In this document: in pieces, positions 36,479 to 46,484 of the stretch
Layout of the letters: every line of letters starts with the position of its first letter
Position numbering within the stretch: position 1 is the first letter of the stretch
Assembly: GCF_016406085.1 (NCBI RefSeq)
Contig: NZ_JAEHFJ010000002.1
Location: 310,001-374,000, forward strand
DNA length: 64,000 bases
Source: Aureibaculum flavum
GTDB taxonomy: Bacteria; Bacteroidota; Bacteroidia; Flavobacteriales; Flavobacteriaceae
Direction: 5' to 3'
Program-made: the position numbers and the translations under genes
The notes under the pieces: generated by a model
The model's database searches: none
What the model was told of the DNA's origin: nothing
Seen by the model: the letters and a program-made list of their open reading frames with translations, nothing else

Positions 36479-38092
36479 ATGAATATAAATCAGAAAATAT
36501 CATTAAAAGAGAAAATCGGCTACGCGTTAGGTGATGGAGCTGCAAATATTGCTTGGAGAGGTGTAGCTACCTTCTTATTTATATTCTATACTGATGTTTT
36601 TGGTCTAAGCCCAGTTACGGTTGGTGTTCTATTTCTAGTAGCCAGATTTAGTGATGGAATCAGTGATATCTTAATGGGTGTTATAGGAGACAGAACCAAA
36701 TCTAAATATGGTAAATTCAGACCTTGGATATTATGGACAGCTATACCTTTGGCTGTGATACTCTCGCTATTATTTACAAGCCCAGACTTAAGTGCTTCTG
36801 GTAAAATTGCTTACGCCTATATTACCTATATCTTTTTCACGTTACTATACACAGCCAACAACATCCCATATGGAGCTCTTATGGCAGTAATGACCGGAGA
36901 TGATAAAGTGAGAACAACGTTAGGTTCTTATAGAATGGTAGGAGCATTTGCAGGAGGTATGCTTGTTCAAGGTGCCTTATTGTTTTTAGTAGCTCATTTT
37001 GGGAATGTGAACCCAGACATTGAAATTCATAAATTAGCTGATGAAAAGTTTAAAGTAGAAGTTTCTACATCGAGAGATGTAGAGAGTGTCAACATCAAAA
37101 CAGAAGACGGTATCGCAACATTTGTTTGGGAAGATGCGAATATGGATTCTACAGAAAATATTCCAACCCATGGAAAGAGTTTTGCTATGCAAGCTGATAA
37201 AAAGTACGCATTTATTGTATCAGGAGAAGAAAATATTACCAAAAGTACTATTTCAATTATTGATCAAAAGAAAGGGTATAGTAATTCCATGTATGTAATG
37301 TCTGCTTTCCTAGCACTATTCATGTTCATTACATTTTATACCACAAGAGAAAGAGTACAACCTCCTAAAGCTCAAAAAAATAATTTAAAACAAGATTTAA
37401 AAGACCTTATTTCTAATAAACCTTGGGTTGTGCTGTTGGTTATCGGACTCTTATTCAATGTTTACAATTCCATAAAACAAGGTATTGTTGTTATCTATTT
37501 TACACATTATTTAAATGATCAATTATTAGCGGCTTCGTATTTGGTTGGACTCATGTTAGCCTCTGTGGCTGGTGCCATGCTTACTTCTCCTTTAGGAAGA
37601 AAACTAGGTAAACGTAATTTATTCATATATGCATTACTATTTTCTGGAGGTGTAAATGCATTACTGATGTTTTGCGGCCCAGAAGATATTAGTGCCATTT
37701 TCACCATTGGTATTGTTTCAGAGTTTGCCTCTGCAATGTTCCCAACTTTGTTTTTTGTGATGTTGGGTGATGCTGCAGATTTTTCAGAATTTAAAAATGG
37801 AAGAAGAGCAACAGGTCTTATCTATTCAGCAGGTTCGTTTGCCACTAAATTTGGAGGCGGAATTGCAGGAGCAATAATTGGATTAGTATTAGGGGCTTTT
37901 CATTATAATGGACAAGATACAACATCTATAAAAGGAGCAATTCCAGGTATTATTATGCTTATGAGTTGGGTTCCAGCAATAATAACGGTAGTAACTGCTG
38001 CATTAATGACCTTATATCCTCTTAACCAAAAGAAACTTGATGAGATTACTGTAGAATTAAATTCCAGAAGATTAAAAGAACAAAACAACTAA
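36479..38092 (+). CDS. GPH-family (MelB-like) glycoside symporter with a large loop insertion
   Basis: A 537-residue inner-membrane protein of the glycoside-pentoside-hexuronide MFS family. The start [17 protein letters not shown] and the segment [19 protein letters not shown] are hallmarks. Family members are usually 450-480 residues; the extra length is a ~95-residue soluble stretch at about residues 175-270 (charged, ending before [14 protein letters not shown]), which by the MelB topology falls in the periplasmic loop between helices 5 and 6. It is followed after 20 bp by the GH94 phosphorylase, so it probably imports cellobiose or another beta-glucan disaccharide. Confidence 0.92.
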   Translation: MNINQKISLKEKIGYALGDGAANIAWRGVATFLFIFYTDVFGLSPVTVGVLFLVARFSDGISDILMGVIGDRTKSKYGKFRPWILWTAIPLAVILSLLFTSPDLSASGKIAYAYITYIFFTLLYTANNIPYGALMAVMTGDDKVRTTLGSYRMVGAFAGGMLVQGALLFLVAHFGNVNPDIEIHKLADEKFKVEVSTSRDVESVNIKTEDGIATFVWEDANMDSTENIPTHGKSFAMQADKKYAFIVSGEENITKSTISIIDQKKGYSNSMYVMSAFLALFMFITFYTTRERVQPPKAQKNNLKQDLKDLISNKPWVVLLVIGLLFNVYNSIKQGIVVIYFTHYLNDQLLAASYLVGLMLASVAGAMLTSPLGRKLGKRNLFIYALLFSGGVNALLMFCGPEDISAIFTIGIVSEFASAMFPTLFFVMLGDAADFSEFKNGRRATGLIYSAGSFATKFGGGIAGAIIGLVLGAFHYNGQDTTSIKGAIPGIIMLMSWVPAIITVVTAALMTLYPLNQKKLDEITVELNSRRLKEQNN

Positions 38093-38112
38093 TACGATTA
38101 AAGATATATATT

Positions 38113-40548
38113 ATGAAATACGGACATTTTGATGATGCTAACAGAGAATATGTAATTACAAACCCTAAGACTCCTTATCCTTGGATAAATTATCTTGGTA
38201 ATGAAGATTTTTTCTCATTAACCTCAAACACAGCTGGAGGTTACACCTTTTACAAAGATGCCAAATTCAGAAGATTAACTCGCTACAGATATAATAACGT
38301 CCCTGTAGATGATGGTGGTAAATACTTTTATATAAAAGACGGTGATACGGTATGGTCTCCAGGATGGAAACCTTCTAAAACAGAACTAGATAGTTATGAA
38401 TGCCGTCATGGTATGAGTTACACAAAATTCAAAGGCTCAAAAAATGGCGTAGAGACTGAAGTTATTCAGTTTATACCGCTTGGATTTTGGGGAGAGATTC
38501 AAAAAGTAACCGTTAAAAACACATCTTCAGAAGTTAAAAAATTGAAATTATTTTCTTTTGTAGAATGGTGTTTATGGAATGCTGAAGATGATATGACCAA
38601 CTTTCAAAGAAATTTTAATACAGGTGAAGTTGAAATTGAAGATTCTGTAATCTATCATAAAACTGAATTTAAAGAAAGACGCAACCATTATGCATTTTAC
38701 TCAGTTAACCAACCTATACATGGTTTTGATACCGATAGAGAATCATTTATTGGTTTATATAATGGTTTTGACGCACCAGATGTTGTTACCGAAGGAAAAC
38801 CTAAAAACTCTGTTGCTCATGGCTGGTCACCAATAGCATCTCATTATATTGAAGTTGAGTTACAACCAGGTGAAGAAAAAGACTATGTATTCATGTTAGG
38901 TTATGTAGAAGTTGATAAGGAAGATAAATGGGAAAGTAAATCAATCATTAATAAAAAACCTGCAAAGGAAATGATTGCCAAGTTTGATACTGTTGAAAAG
39001 GTGCAAGCTGCTTTAGATGAACTCAGATCCTATTGGGATAATCTTTTAGGTAAAATAAATATCCAATCTAACGATGATAAATTAGATAGAATGGTAAACA
39101 TTTGGAATCAATACCAATGTATGGTTACCTTTAATATGTCTCGTTCTGCTTCATTCTTTGAATCAGGAATTGGACGAGGAATGGGATTCCGAGATTCTAA
39201 CCAAGACCTTATTGGGTTTGTACACCAAATTCCGGAAAGAGCAAGAGAACGTATTTTTGACATTGCCTCAACGCAATTTGAAGATGGCTCGTGCTATCAT
39301 CAATACCAACCTTTAACTAAGAAAGGTAATTCAGCCGTTGGAGGAGACTTTAATGACGATCCTTTATGGTTAATCCTTTCAACGACAGAATATATTAAAG
39401 AAACAGGTGACTTTTCTTTATTAGATGAAATGGTGCCGTTTGATAATGATGCCTCTAAAGCAAAACCACATTTTGAACATTTAAAAGTGTCTTTTTACCA
39501 TGTTGTTCATAATCTTGGTCCACATGGACTTCCTCTTATTGGAAGAGCCGACTGGAATGACTGCCTGAATCTAAATTGTTTTTCAGAAGACCCAAATGAA
39601 TCTTTTCAAACTACAGGAAATAAAAAAGATGGAAAAGCAGAGTCATTAATGATTGCTGGTCTTTTTGTAGTTTATGGTAAAGAATATGTAAAATTATGTC
39701 GCAGAATAGGAAAAGAGGAAGAAGCTAATGAAGCTGAAAATCATGTAAACAATATGATCGAAGCTGTAAAAAACCACGGATGGGATGGCGATTGGTATTT
39801 GCGTGCCTATGATTATTATGGAAACAAAATTGGATCTAATGAAAATGAAGAAGGAAAGATTTTTATAGAATCTCAAGGCTGGTGTACTATGGCCGAAATT
39901 GGAAAAGAAGAAGGAATGGTTGAAAAATCATTAGATGCTGTTAAAGAACATTTAGATTGTGATTATGGTATTGTTTTAAATAGCCCTGCTTTTACAAAAT
40001 ACCATATTGAATATGGAGAAATTTCAACATACCCTGCTGGTTACAAAGAAAATGGAGGCATTTTTTGTCACAATAATCCATGGATAATGATAGGAGAAAC
40101 AGTATTAGGTCGAGGTGATCAAGCTTATGACTATTATACAAAAATAGCTCCTAGCTTTTTAGAAGATATATCAGAACTGCATCGCGTTGAACCGTATGTA
40201 TACTGTCAAATGATTGCCGGTAAAGAGGCTTTTAAGCCTGGAGAGGCTAAAAATTCTTGGCTTTCTGGAACTGCTTCTTGGAACTTCTTTGCAATTACTC
40301 AATATATATTAGGGATTAAAACTGATTATGATGGATTAAACATTAATCCTTGTATTCCAAAAAAATGGGATGGTTTTAAAATGAAAAGAGATTTTAGAGG
40401 TGCTACCTATCATATAGAAGTTAAAAACCCTGATCATGTTAGTAAGGGAATAAAATTAATTAATGTAAATGGAAAAGCTATCGATTCTACTATCGTTCCT
40501 ATCCTAGAAAAAGGAAAAGAACATACTATAGAAGTAATCATGGGATAA
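38113..40548 (+). CDS. GH94 cellobiose phosphorylase
   Basis: An 811-residue cytoplasmic enzyme of full family length. N-terminal [21 protein letters not shown] and [16 protein letters not shown] segments are typical of cellobiose phosphorylases; the catalytic Asp is in [10 protein letters not shown] near residue 483. It splits cellobiose with phosphate to glucose-1-phosphate and glucose. It follows a GPH importer and precedes the GH3 enzyme, forming a glucan-oligosaccharide cassette. Cellobionate or glucomannan-derived disaccharides are less likely alternatives. No signal peptide. Confidence 0.94.
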   Translation: MKYGHFDDANREYVITNPKTPYPWINYLGNEDFFSLTSNTAGGYTFYKDAKFRRLTRYRYNNVPVDDGGKYFYIKDGDTVWSPGWKPSKTELDSYECRHGMSYTKFKGSKNGVETEVIQFIPLGFWGEIQKVTVKNTSSEVKKLKLFSFVEWCLWNAEDDMTNFQRNFNTGEVEIEDSVIYHKTEFKERRNHYAFYSVNQPIHGFDTDRESFIGLYNGFDAPDVVTEGKPKNSVAHGWSPIASHYIEVELQPGEEKDYVFMLGYVEVDKEDKWESKSIINKKPAKEMIAKFDTVEKVQAALDELRSYWDNLLGKINIQSNDDKLDRMVNIWNQYQCMVTFNMSRSASFFESGIGRGMGFRDSNQDLIGFVHQIPERARERIFDIASTQFEDGSCYHQYQPLTKKGNSAVGGDFNDDPLWLILSTTEYIKETGDFSLLDEMVPFDNDASKAKPHFEHLKVSFYHVVHNLGPHGLPLIGRADWNDCLNLNCFSEDPNESFQTTGNKKDGKAESLMIAGLFVVYGKEYVKLCRRIGKEEEANEAENHVNNMIEAVKNHGWDGDWYLRAYDYYGNKIGSNENEEGKIFIESQGWCTMAEIGKEEGMVEKSLDAVKEHLDCDYGIVLNSPAFTKYHIEYGEISTYPAGYKENGGIFCHNNPWIMIGETVLGRGDQAYDYYTKIAPSFLEDISELHRVEPYVYCQMIAGKEAFKPGEAKNSWLSGTASWNFFAITQYILGIKTDYDGLNINPCIPKKWDGFKMKRDFRGATYHIEVKNPDHVSKGIKLINVNGKAIDSTIVPILEKGKEHTIEVIMG

Positions 40549-40568
40549 ACTATTAAAAATATTACAAA

Positions 40569-42788
40569 ATGAACACATTCATCATTCAAAGACACAAAGT
40601 AATACATTCTATAATTGCTTTGTGCTTTTTACTAAGCTATTCGCTTACAAACGCTCAACAATCAAGCAGTATTCATTCAAAAAATACTGAAGTAAAAATT
40701 GACAGTATAATTTCTTTATTAACATTAGAAGAAAAGGTATCGCTAGTCCACGCTCAATCAAAATTTAGCACTCCCGGAATTCCTAGATTAGGGATTCCTG
40801 AAATTTGGATGTCAGATGGACCACATGGTGTTAGAGGAGAAATTAATTGGGACAATTGGGGCTATGCAGATTGGACAAATGATTCAATAACAGCATTTCC
40901 TGCTTTAACTTGTCTTGCCGCAACCTTTAACCCGAGTCTTTCCAATGATTATGGAATAAGTGTTGGTGAAGAAGCACGGTATAGAAAAAAAGATATCTTA
41001 TTAGGACCTGGAGTAAATATTTACCGCACACCTTTGAACGGACGTAATTTTGAATATATGGGTGAAGACCCTTTTCTTGCCTCAAAAATGGTAGTTCCTT
41101 ATATAAAAGGAGTACAACAAAATGGTGTTTCAGCTTGTGTAAAACATTATGTTCTTAATAACCAGGAAGAATGGCGTGATCATATAAATGTAAAAGTAAG
41201 CGAAAGAGCGTTGCATGAAATCTATTTACCTGCCTTTAAAGCTGCCATTATGGAAGGCGGTGCATGGTCGCTTATGGGTTCATACAATAAACACAACGGA
41301 CAATATTGTAGTCATCATGATAAATTAATCAATACAATTTTAAAAGGTGACTGGGGTTTTGATGGTGTTGTAATTACCGATTGGGGAAGTGCACATGATA
41401 CCAAAGAGGCAATTCTTAATGGATTAGATATTGAAATGGGTACAGGAACTGACGGTTTAACTACAAACCAAAAAAATGCCTATGACAATTATTATCTGGC
41501 GTACCCTTTTTTACAATTATTAAAAAGTGGTGAAATTGACGAGAAATATGTAGATGATAAAGTACGAAGAATTTTAAGGTTGATGTATCGAACAACCATG
41601 AGTTCTAATAGACCGATGGGTAGAATGAATAATGTGGAACACCACGAAGTTGCAAGAAAAGTAGCTTCTGAAGGTATCGTATTATTAAAAAATGAAAACA
41701 ATTTCTTTCCTATTAAAGATGATAAAAATATAACTATAGCTGTGATTGGTGAAAATGCCACACGTTCTATGACTATAGGTGGTGGTTCTTCAGAATTAAA
41801 AGCACAGTTTGAAATTTCACCATTGGAAGGCCTTAAAAAAATCTACAAAAACGCAACTATAATTCATGCTATGGGTTATGCCTCAGGACCATCTGCTTAT
41901 GCGAAAGTGCTACCATCTACATTAGATGCTGAGAAACTTAAAACAGAAGCTATTGCTACAGCTCAAAAAGCGGATATTGTTTTATTTGTGGGTGGATTAA
42001 ATAAAAATCACCATCAAGATTGTGAAGGTGGTGACCGGTTAAAATTCGGACTTCCTTTTGGTCAAGAAGATTTAATCGATGAACTTTTAAAGGTTAACAA
42101 AAACATGGGTGTTATTCTAGTTAGTGGTAACGCTGTAGAAATGCCTTGGTTAGAGCAGGTGAACGGATTAATGCAATCGTGGTATTTAGGAAGTATGGCT
42201 GGTCAAGCCATTGCTGATGTTGTTATAGGCAATGTAAACCCTTCTGGTAAATTACCTTTTTCTTTTCCTAAAAAATTAAAAGATAATGCAGCTCATTTTT
42301 ATGGTGATATTTCTTATCCTGGCGACTCTATTAATCAAGAATACAAAGAGGGAATTTTAGTAGGCTATAGATGGCACGATACTAAAAAAATAAAACCATT
42401 ATTTCCTTTTGGATTCGGATTATCATATAGTTCTTTTGACTTAACCGACATTACCACTGACAAAAAATCATATACTCCTAAAAGTCAAATTAAAGTGACT
42501 TGCACGGTATCCAATACTGGGACTAAAGATGGTGCCGAAGTAGTACAAGTATATGTGGGTAAATCTAAATCTAAAGTCCAAAGAGCTTTCAAAGAACTGA
42601 AAGGGTTCAACAAAGTAAATCTCAATGCTGGTGAACAAAAAACTATTGAGATTTTAATAAATACTGATGACCTTTCTTTTTATAATGAATCTACTGCCAA
42701 TTGGCAACTTGAAACTGGCAATTACTACATTTATGTGGGTAACGCCTCAGATCATATCACAAAAAAAATTAAATTCACAATTAACTAA
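40569..42788 (+). CDS. GH3 beta-glucosidase/beta-glycosidase (secreted)
   Basis: A 739-residue GH3 enzyme. A signal region near residues 11-30 ends at TNAQQ; the (beta/alpha)8 domain carries the nucleophile Asp271 in GVVITDWGSAHDT, and the C-terminal part holds the (alpha/beta)6 domain and a fibronectin-type-III-like domain (GTKDGAEVVQVYVG). It removes terminal beta-glucosyl or beta-xylosyl residues in the periplasm. Neighbours are GH94 (20 bp before) and GH10 (10 bp after), so substrates may be cello- or xylo-oligosaccharides. Confidence 0.93.
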   Translation: MNTFIIQRHKVIHSIIALCFLLSYSLTNAQQSSSIHSKNTEVKIDSIISLLTLEEKVSLVHAQSKFSTPGIPRLGIPEIWMSDGPHGVRGEINWDNWGYADWTNDSITAFPALTCLAATFNPSLSNDYGISVGEEARYRKKDILLGPGVNIYRTPLNGRNFEYMGEDPFLASKMVVPYIKGVQQNGVSACVKHYVLNNQEEWRDHINVKVSERALHEIYLPAFKAAIMEGGAWSLMGSYNKHNGQYCSHHDKLINTILKGDWGFDGVVITDWGSAHDTKEAILNGLDIEMGTGTDGLTTNQKNAYDNYYLAYPFLQLLKSGEIDEKYVDDKVRRILRLMYRTTMSSNRPMGRMNNVEHHEVARKVASEGIVLLKNENNFFPIKDDKNITIAVIGENATRSMTIGGGSSELKAQFEISPLEGLKKIYKNATIIHAMGYASGPSAYAKVLPSTLDAEKLKTEAIATAQKADIVLFVGGLNKNHHQDCEGGDRLKFGLPFGQEDLIDELLKVNKNMGVILVSGNAVEMPWLEQVNGLMQSWYLGSMAGQAIADVVIGNVNPSGKLPFSFPKKLKDNAAHFYGDISYPGDSINQEYKEGILVGYRWHDTKKIKPLFPFGFGLSYSSFDLTDITTDKKSYTPKSQIKVTCTVSNTGTKDGAEVVQVYVGKSKSKVQRAFKELKGFNKVNLNAGEQKTIEILINTDDLSFYNESTANWQLETGNYYIYVGNASDHITKKIKFTIN

Positions 42789-42798
42789 TAATCATCAC

Positions 42799-43944
42799 AT
42801 GAAAATCAACTTTAAAATCACCGTATTCCTACTCCTATTTATGGTTTCAGCAATTGGTTGCGAAAAAAAAGAAGAAGTAGAAGAACAAGTTAATGTAGAA
42901 ACATTAACATTAAAAAGTGCATTTTCAGACGACTTTTTTATTGGGTCTGCCGTAAATGATAATCATATTAACGGAAAAGACACGCTGGCTTTACAATTAA
43001 TTGGAAAAGAGTTTAATACACTTACACCAGAAAACATTATGAAATGGATGAATATTCATCCTGAAGAAAATACTTTTAATTATGACATGTCTGATCAATA
43101 TGTGGCTTTGGGTGAAAAAAACAACATGCATATCGTTGGCCATACTTTAGTTTGGCATAGCCAACTAGCTCCGTATATAAATACGATAAGTGACAGTGCT
43201 ACAATGGCTGACAACCTTAAGAGTCATATTAACACAATAGTTGGTAAATACAAAGGAAGAATACATAGTTGGGATGTTGTAAATGAAGCCTTAAATGAAG
43301 ATGGTACCTTACGAGAATCTATTTTCTTAAAAGTAATGGGTAACGATTATATTAACTATGCTTTTCAACTTGCTGCTCTGGCAGATCCAGCAGCGGAACT
43401 AAATTATAATGATTACAACCTTTGGAAACCTGAAAAAAGAGCAGGTGTAGTTCAACTCGTGAAAGACTTACAAGCAAAAGGCACAAAGATAGATGGCGTT
43501 GGCATGCAAGCACATTGGAGCTTAGAAGGGCCATCAATTGAGGATATTGAAAACAGTATTCTTGCCTATTCAGATTTAGGTGTAAAGGTAATGTTCACGG
43601 AATTAGATGTAACCGTATTGCCAAATCCATGGGATTTAAATGGAGCGGCAGTGGAACAAAATTATGATAAGTTTGAAGGAGATCCTACGATGAACCCTTA
43701 TCCGAATACATTACCTGATTCAATACAAAACAAACTAGCTAAACGATATGAAGACATTTTCAACTTATTTTTAAAACATAAAGATAAAATAAGCAGAGTA
43801 ACTTTCTGGGGAGTACATGATGGCCAATCTTGGCTCAATGACTGGCCTATAAAAGGAAGAACAAATCACCCGCTTTTATTTGACAGAAAATTGAATCCAA
43901 AAAAAGCGTATCAACAAATAATAGGGCTTAAAAAACAAAACTAA
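42799..43944 (+). CDS. GH10 endo-beta-1,4-xylanase lipoprotein
   Basis: About 381 residues from the ATG at 42799, which gives a lipoprotein signal (LLFMVSAIGC); a longer frame from 42667 overlaps GH3 and lacks a signal, so it is rejected. The GH10 barrel shows GHTLVWHSQL near residue 112, acid/base Glu163 in WDVVNEAL and nucleophile Glu268 in MFTELDVT. It cleaves beta-1,4-xylan outside the inner membrane. It is followed by a GPH importer and two GH43 enzymes, which together would take up and finish xylo-oligosaccharides. Confidence 0.95.
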   Translation: MKINFKITVFLLLFMVSAIGCEKKEEVEEQVNVETLTLKSAFSDDFFIGSAVNDNHINGKDTLALQLIGKEFNTLTPENIMKWMNIHPEENTFNYDMSDQYVALGEKNNMHIVGHTLVWHSQLAPYINTISDSATMADNLKSHINTIVGKYKGRIHSWDVVNEALNEDGTLRESIFLKVMGNDYINYAFQLAALADPAAELNYNDYNLWKPEKRAGVVQLVKDLQAKGTKIDGVGMQAHWSLEGPSIEDIENSILAYSDLGVKVMFTELDVTVLPNPWDLNGAAVEQNYDKFEGDPTMNPYPNTLPDSIQNKLAKRYEDIFNLFLKHKDKISRVTFWGVHDGQSWLNDWPIKGRTNHPLLFDRKLNPKKAYQQIIGLKKQN

Positions 43945-43959
43945 TCAACACATAAAATT

Positions 43960-45414
43960 ATGAGTTCTATTTCACAAAAATTATCCATAAAAGAAAAAAT
44001 AGGCTATAGCTTAGGTGACCTTGCCGCAAACTTGGTTTTTCAAACGCTAATGACTTACCTCGCCTATTTTTATACCGATATTTATGGGCTTGAAACAAAT
44101 CATGCCTCGGCTATTATTCTAACAGTAGGTTTGGTTGCCGCTTTCGGTTTTAATCCAATTATAGGAGCACTTGCAGATAGAACAACCTCTAAATGGGGGA
44201 AATTTAGACCTTGGATATTATGGACAGCTGTACCGCTTGGAGTTGCGGCTCTTTTAGCATTTAGCACACCTGATTTTGAGTATAAAGGCAAGGTTATTTA
44301 CGCCGCAGCAACGTATTCTCTTTTGTTATTACTATATGCTGCTAACAACTTACCCTATTCCGCATTAAGTGGTGTAATTACCGGTGATATGGGAGAGCGA
44401 AATAGCTTATCATCATATCGATTTGTAGCCGTAATGTTCGCTCAATTTTTTGTGCAAGTATTCATGCTACCTATCATTGAAACAGCTGGTGCTGGAGACA
44501 AAGCGGTTGGTATTGAAATTGTAATGACTTGGCTAGCTATTATTGGTACTATTATGCTCATCATAACTTTTCTAACAACAAAGGAACGTGTAATACCTAA
44601 ACCTGAACAAAAATCGAGCTTAAAAGAAGATATTGGTGATTTAACCAAAAATAAACCATGGATTATCATGTTGGTTTTAACAACCTTAATTTTTATTACT
44701 CTCGCTATGAAGGGCGGTTCGTATGTATATTATTTTAAAAACTTTGTTGATGCTAAAGAATTAACTTCTTTTATTAGCCCAATATTAGATTTTTTAACTA
44801 GCATAGGAATTAACTTCTTTGGAGAAGACCCAGTTTCTGCTGGTTTTGGTCTGTTTAATGCTGGTGGAATTATTTTTATGATTGTTGGTATCGGTTTATC
44901 TAAAAAATTAGCAGATAAATATGGCAAAAGAGATGTTTTTAAAGTGTTCTTATTTATATCAACACTATTTATTATTTTCTTTTATTTTTTCTCCTCAAAA
45001 TCAGTGGAGTTAATGTTTATCTCTCAAATATTCCATGGTTTTTTCTATGGAATTACAATTCCGTTACTATGGGCGATGATCGCAGATGTTGCTGATTATT
45101 CTGAATGGAAAACCAATAGAAGAGCTACAGCCATAATTTTCTCCGCCATGATGGTTGGTTTAAAAGGTGGACTAAGTATTGGTAGTGCATTATTAACATG
45201 GATTTTAGGTCTTTATGGCTATGTTACAAAAGAATTAGCTACTGCTGGCGAAGCTATTATACAACCTGATAGTGCCATACAAGGGACTAAAATGCTCGTA
45301 AGTATTTACCCTGCAATTCCTTTTCTAATAGGTGTTGGACTTTTGTTTTTCTATGAAATAAATAAAAAAATGGAAGTACAAATTGAAACAGATTTAAATG
45401 AACGAAGAAATTAA
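43960..45414 (+). CDS. GPH-family (MelB-like) symporter, probable xylo-oligosaccharide importer
   Basis: A 484-residue inner-membrane transporter of the same family as the one at 36479, with KEKIGYSLGDLAANLVF and [19 protein letters not shown]. It lacks the long helix 5-6 insertion of that paralogue, but has a ~45-residue amphipathic loop (about residues 264-306) between later helices. Placed between a GH10 xylanase and a cytoplasmic GH43, it most likely imports xylobiose or xylose oligomers. Substrate is an inference from context. Confidence 0.92.
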   Translation: MSSISQKLSIKEKIGYSLGDLAANLVFQTLMTYLAYFYTDIYGLETNHASAIILTVGLVAAFGFNPIIGALADRTTSKWGKFRPWILWTAVPLGVAALLAFSTPDFEYKGKVIYAAATYSLLLLLYAANNLPYSALSGVITGDMGERNSLSSYRFVAVMFAQFFVQVFMLPIIETAGAGDKAVGIEIVMTWLAIIGTIMLIITFLTTKERVIPKPEQKSSLKEDIGDLTKNKPWIIMLVLTTLIFITLAMKGGSYVYYFKNFVDAKELTSFISPILDFLTSIGINFFGEDPVSAGFGLFNAGGIIFMIVGIGLSKKLADKYGKRDVFKVFLFISTLFIIFFYFFSSKSVELMFISQIFHGFFYGITIPLLWAMIADVADYSEWKTNRRATAIIFSAMMVGLKGGLSIGSALLTWILGLYGYVTKELATAGEAIIQPDSAIQGTKMLVSIYPAIPFLIGVGLLFFYEINKKMEVQIETDLNERRN

Positions 45415-45425
45415 AATTTAAAATT

Positions 45426-46463
45426 ATGCCAGAAGAAAGTATAGAACATATCGATTTTGATGCTTTAAACAAAAAAGCGATCTCTCAGCCCCTAGTCTCA
45501 CATATTTATACGGCTGATCCATCGGCACATTATTTTAATGGGAAAATTTATATATACCCTTCACATGATGTTGATGCCGGAGAAGCCTTTGATGATCTTG
45601 GAAGTCATTTCGCCATGGAAGACTATCATGTAATTTCAATGGACAGTATTGACAGTAAAGCTATAGACAATGGCATCGCCTTACATGTAAATGATGTACC
45701 ATGGGCAGAAAAACAAATGTGGGCTCCTGATGCTAATGAAAAGGATGGTACTTATTATTTATTTTTTCCAGCGAAAGCCTATGATGGCATATTTCGTATT
45801 GGTGTAGCTACAAGTTCATCACCTACTGGTCCATTTAAGGCTCAACCTAAAGCTATTAAAGGGAGTTTTTCCATTGACCCTGCTGTTTTTAAAGATGATG
45901 ACGGAAGCTGTTATATGTATTTTGGAGGCCTTTGGGGCGGACAATTACAGCGATGGAGAACTGGAACATTTAATGCTGCAGAACCTGATAGTCCCACTGC
46001 CTTTCTTCCTAATGATAATGAACCTGCATTATTACCCTATGTTGCTAAAATGACGGATGACTTATTGGAATTTGCAGAAAAACCTAAAACAATAGAAATT
46101 GTAGATGAAAAGGATGCATTATTATTAGCAGGAGATAATGAGCGTCGCTTTTTTGAAGCCGCTTGGTTACATAAACATAACGGAAAGTATTATTTCTCTT
46201 ATTCTACCGGTGATACGCATTTTATATGTTATGGAATTGGTGATAATCCCTATGGTCCGTTTACGTATAAAGGAAGAATATTAAATCCAGTTGTAGGTTG
46301 GACATCGCATCATTCGGTTTGTGAAATTGAAGGAAAAACCTATTTATTTTACCATGATTCTTCTTTATCTAAAGGAGTAACACATTTAAGATCAGTAAAA
46401 GTTGCTGAAATTACCTATTTGGAAGATGGAACAATTGTAACATTAGATCCGTATAAAGATTGA
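45426..46463 (+). CDS. GH43 beta-xylosidase-like enzyme (cytoplasmic)
   Basis: A 345-residue GH43 five-bladed propeller without signal peptide. The catalytic triad is visible: general base Asp31 in YTADPSAHYF, pKa-modulating Asp151 in SIDPAVF and acid Glu244 in FFEAAWLHK. The overall plan (IYPSHDVDAGEAFDDLG, SYSTGDTHFICYGIGD) resembles GH43 subfamily 1 enzymes of Bacteroidota. It would release xylose, possibly arabinose, from imported oligosaccharides. It is 11 bp after the GPH symporter. Confidence 0.92.
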   Translation: MPEESIEHIDFDALNKKAISQPLVSHIYTADPSAHYFNGKIYIYPSHDVDAGEAFDDLGSHFAMEDYHVISMDSIDSKAIDNGIALHVNDVPWAEKQMWAPDANEKDGTYYLFFPAKAYDGIFRIGVATSSSPTGPFKAQPKAIKGSFSIDPAVFKDDDGSCYMYFGGLWGGQLQRWRTGTFNAAEPDSPTAFLPNDNEPALLPYVAKMTDDLLEFAEKPKTIEIVDEKDALLLAGDNERRFFEAAWLHKHNGKYYFSYSTGDTHFICYGIGDNPYGPFTYKGRILNPVVGWTSHHSVCEIEGKTYLFYHDSSLSKGVTHLRSVKVAEITYLEDGTIVTLDPYKD

Positions 46464-46484
46464 TAAAAACATAAATTTAATTTT

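Noticed and set aside
42667-42798. Longer N-terminus for the GH10 at 42799
   Set aside because: It overlaps the end of GH3 in another frame and hides the lipoprotein signal that begins at 42799.
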